Assembly (NCBI GenBank): GCA_022865525.1
Contig: JALHSV010000492.1
Coordinates: forward strand, 1 to 5,925
Reading direction: 5' to 3'
From: Thermodesulfovibrionales bacterium
GTDB taxonomy: Bacteria > Nitrospirota > Thermodesulfovibrionia > Thermodesulfovibrionales > SM23-35
Length of the DNA stretch: 5,925 nt
The notes beneath the pieces are model-generated. The model was not told where the DNA came from. It worked only from the letters and a program-made list of their open reading frames with translations, and did not search any database. Of this stretch, positions 4,885-5,925 are shown piece after piece (position 1 is the first letter of the stretch; the number at the start of each line of letters is the position of its first letter). Made by a program: the position numbers and the translations under genes.

Positions 4885-5925
4885 TCATCCAAATGAACCC
4901 CGATTTTGCAGTGCCTCGGCAAGATCAACAAATCGTTGATCCTGCATGATCTCTTCAAGTGCGAGTGGAGTTTTCCGGATCCAGTTCGGATGTTCATCAA
5001 CTGTTCCGGGCAAATTTTGCTGATCCAGTGTGCCTATGATATCATCGAGACTCACAAGAAGCAGTTTACAGGGTGTTCTTGCAAGATACTGATAGATGGA
5101 ACGACAGAGTGCAGATGACATCTCCGTTACTCCTTCCGTGTCCACCGGATAATCCTCAGGAATGACCCCCTGAGACCTTAATGCTGAGAGGATAAGTCTC
5201 TTATCTCTTTCCCGGTCATTGATATGTTGATGCCATATATCATCAGAATAGTTACCCAATCTCCTTCTCACCTCTATGTCTCTCCCCCTCCAGTATCCGT
5301 AGAGTGTCGGAAGGTCATGCGTTGTTACAGCACAGAGTGCCAGTTCAGGATACCTGTCCGGTGAGAGAAACGAAGGGTCCGGGTAGTTCCTTTCGAAATA
5401 AAAAAGCCGGTAGGAAAGCATTCGATATCTCTTCAGTGTCTCCCTGACATTGTCCCCCATGGTACCGAGGTCTTCAGCAATCACCATGGTCTTATTGCGG
5501 ATGCTCTCCAGTGCGATAATCCTGAGAAGGTCTTCAGATGCTTGTTGAACATATGCACCGTCTTTTGGGGTCATGGCATCAGGGATCCAGAAAATTCTGA
5601 ACAGGCCGAGGGCATGATCTATCCTGATTGCACCGCCGTATTTCATATTCTTCTGTATCGTCTGGATAAATAATTCATATCCGCTATCTTTTATCTTCTC
5701 AGGAATCAAAGGAGGGAATCCCCATTTCTGACCATCAGGGCTGAAATCATCTGGGGGCGCACCAACATTTGCCCCATGAGCCATGACCTCTTTGTAACTC
5801 CAAGCATCGCTTCCGCCGCCAACTGACCCGACAGCAAGATCATAATAAAGGCCTATATCCATCTGAATCCCCTTTGCTTCAAGAAAAAGTGCCTTCAGTT
5901 GAGTGTCAATAAGCCACTGGACATA
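4885..5925 (-). CDS. malQ: 4-alpha-glucanotransferase (amylomaltase), C-terminal 346 residues, 5' end beyond the window
   Basis: This GH77 enzyme moves alpha-1,4-glucan segments between maltodextrins and releases glucose, linking maltodextrin and glycogen metabolism in the cytoplasm. The frame stays open to the window edge. The 21 codons before the internal Met at 5862 read YVQWLIDTQLK and onward, matching the family, so that Met is not the start. In visible-residue numbering, landmarks are IGLYYDLAVG, GAPPDDFSPDGQKWGFPPL, the nucleophile D103 in RIDHALGLFRIFWIP, the acid/base E151 in AEDLG, the third acid D204 in THDLPT, and the C-terminal NLPGTVDEHPNW. Spacing of the three acids fits the family. 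By comparison with roughly 500-residue amylomaltases, some 150-200 N-terminal residues are missing because of the window edge. It is the first gene of the visible minus-strand run and lies ahead of glgC. Confidence 0.95.
   Translation of the reverse strand, partial: YVQWLIDTQLKALFLEAKGIQMDIGLYYDLAVGSVGGGSDAWSYKEVMAHGANVGAPPDDFSPDGQKWGFPPLIPEKIKDSGYELFIQTIQKNMKYGGAIRIDHALGLFRIFWIPDAMTPKDGAYVQQASEDLLRIIALESIRNKTMVIAEDLGTMGDNVRETLKRYRMLSYRLFYFERNYPDPSFLSPDRYPELALCAVTTHDLPTLYGYWRGRDIEVRRRLGNYSDDIWHQHINDRERDKRLILSALRSQGVIPEDYPVDTEGVTEMSSALCRSIYQYLARTPCKLLLVSLDDIIGTLDQQNLPGTVDEHPNWIRKTPLALEEIMQDQRFVDLAEALQNRGSFG

Noticed and set aside
4885..5862. Treating ATG 5862 as the start of malQ
   Set aside because: The frame is open to the window edge, and the codons upstream encode QWLIDTQLK-type sequence conserved in 4-alpha-glucanotransferases, so the gene is simply truncated by the window.

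Overview
The window is ordinary, gene-dense bacterial chromosome with mid-range G+C and AT-rich intergenic gaps. It holds seven protein genes, one of them cut by the window edge. There are no RNA genes, CRISPR arrays or transposase genes. The organism is most likely a Gram-negative anaerobe-type lineage such as Nitrospirota or Desulfobacterota. That is an inference from three things: the LapA-type membrane protein, the winged-helix/nucleotidyltransferase fusion, and a dispersed palindromic repeat of the 'TGTCATT...AATCCA' kind that I associate with those groups. It is not proven by any marker gene here.

Right part, positions 2419-5925, all on the minus strand. In transcription order: a 4-alpha-glucanotransferase (malQ, N-terminus outside the window), a 186-bp gap carrying a 67-bp composite palindrome, glucose-1-phosphate adenylyltransferase (glgC), an unrecognised membrane-anchored coiled-coil protein only 19 bp behind glgC, and a small LapA-domain membrane protein behind its own candidate promoter. 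malQ and glgC form an alpha-glucan module: GlgC makes ADP-glucose for glycogen synthesis, and MalQ rearranges malto-oligosaccharides. The two membrane proteins have no evident link to glycogen.

Middle, positions 1550-2420. A plus-strand threonylcarbamoyl-AMP synthase (YrdC/TsaC family, t6A tRNA modification) runs divergently from nfo and convergently with the LapA gene. A 17-codon ORF with a strong Shine-Dalgarno overlaps its stop codon.

Left part, positions 28-1552, minus strand. Endonuclease IV (nfo, base-excision repair) has all nine metal ligands. It is followed by a separately promoted gene for a winged-helix protein fused to a nucleotidyltransferase-like domain whose catalytic aspartates are replaced. 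Its promoter is near-consensus sigma70 and is overlapped by a perfect TGTATA-N4-TATACA palindrome, which suggests (auto)regulation.

I found no clear sign of a new multi-gene system. The points most worth a second look are the pseudo-nucleotidyltransferase regulator with its operator-like palindrome, the malQ-glgC composite repeat, and the unknown coiled-coil gene coupled to glgC.
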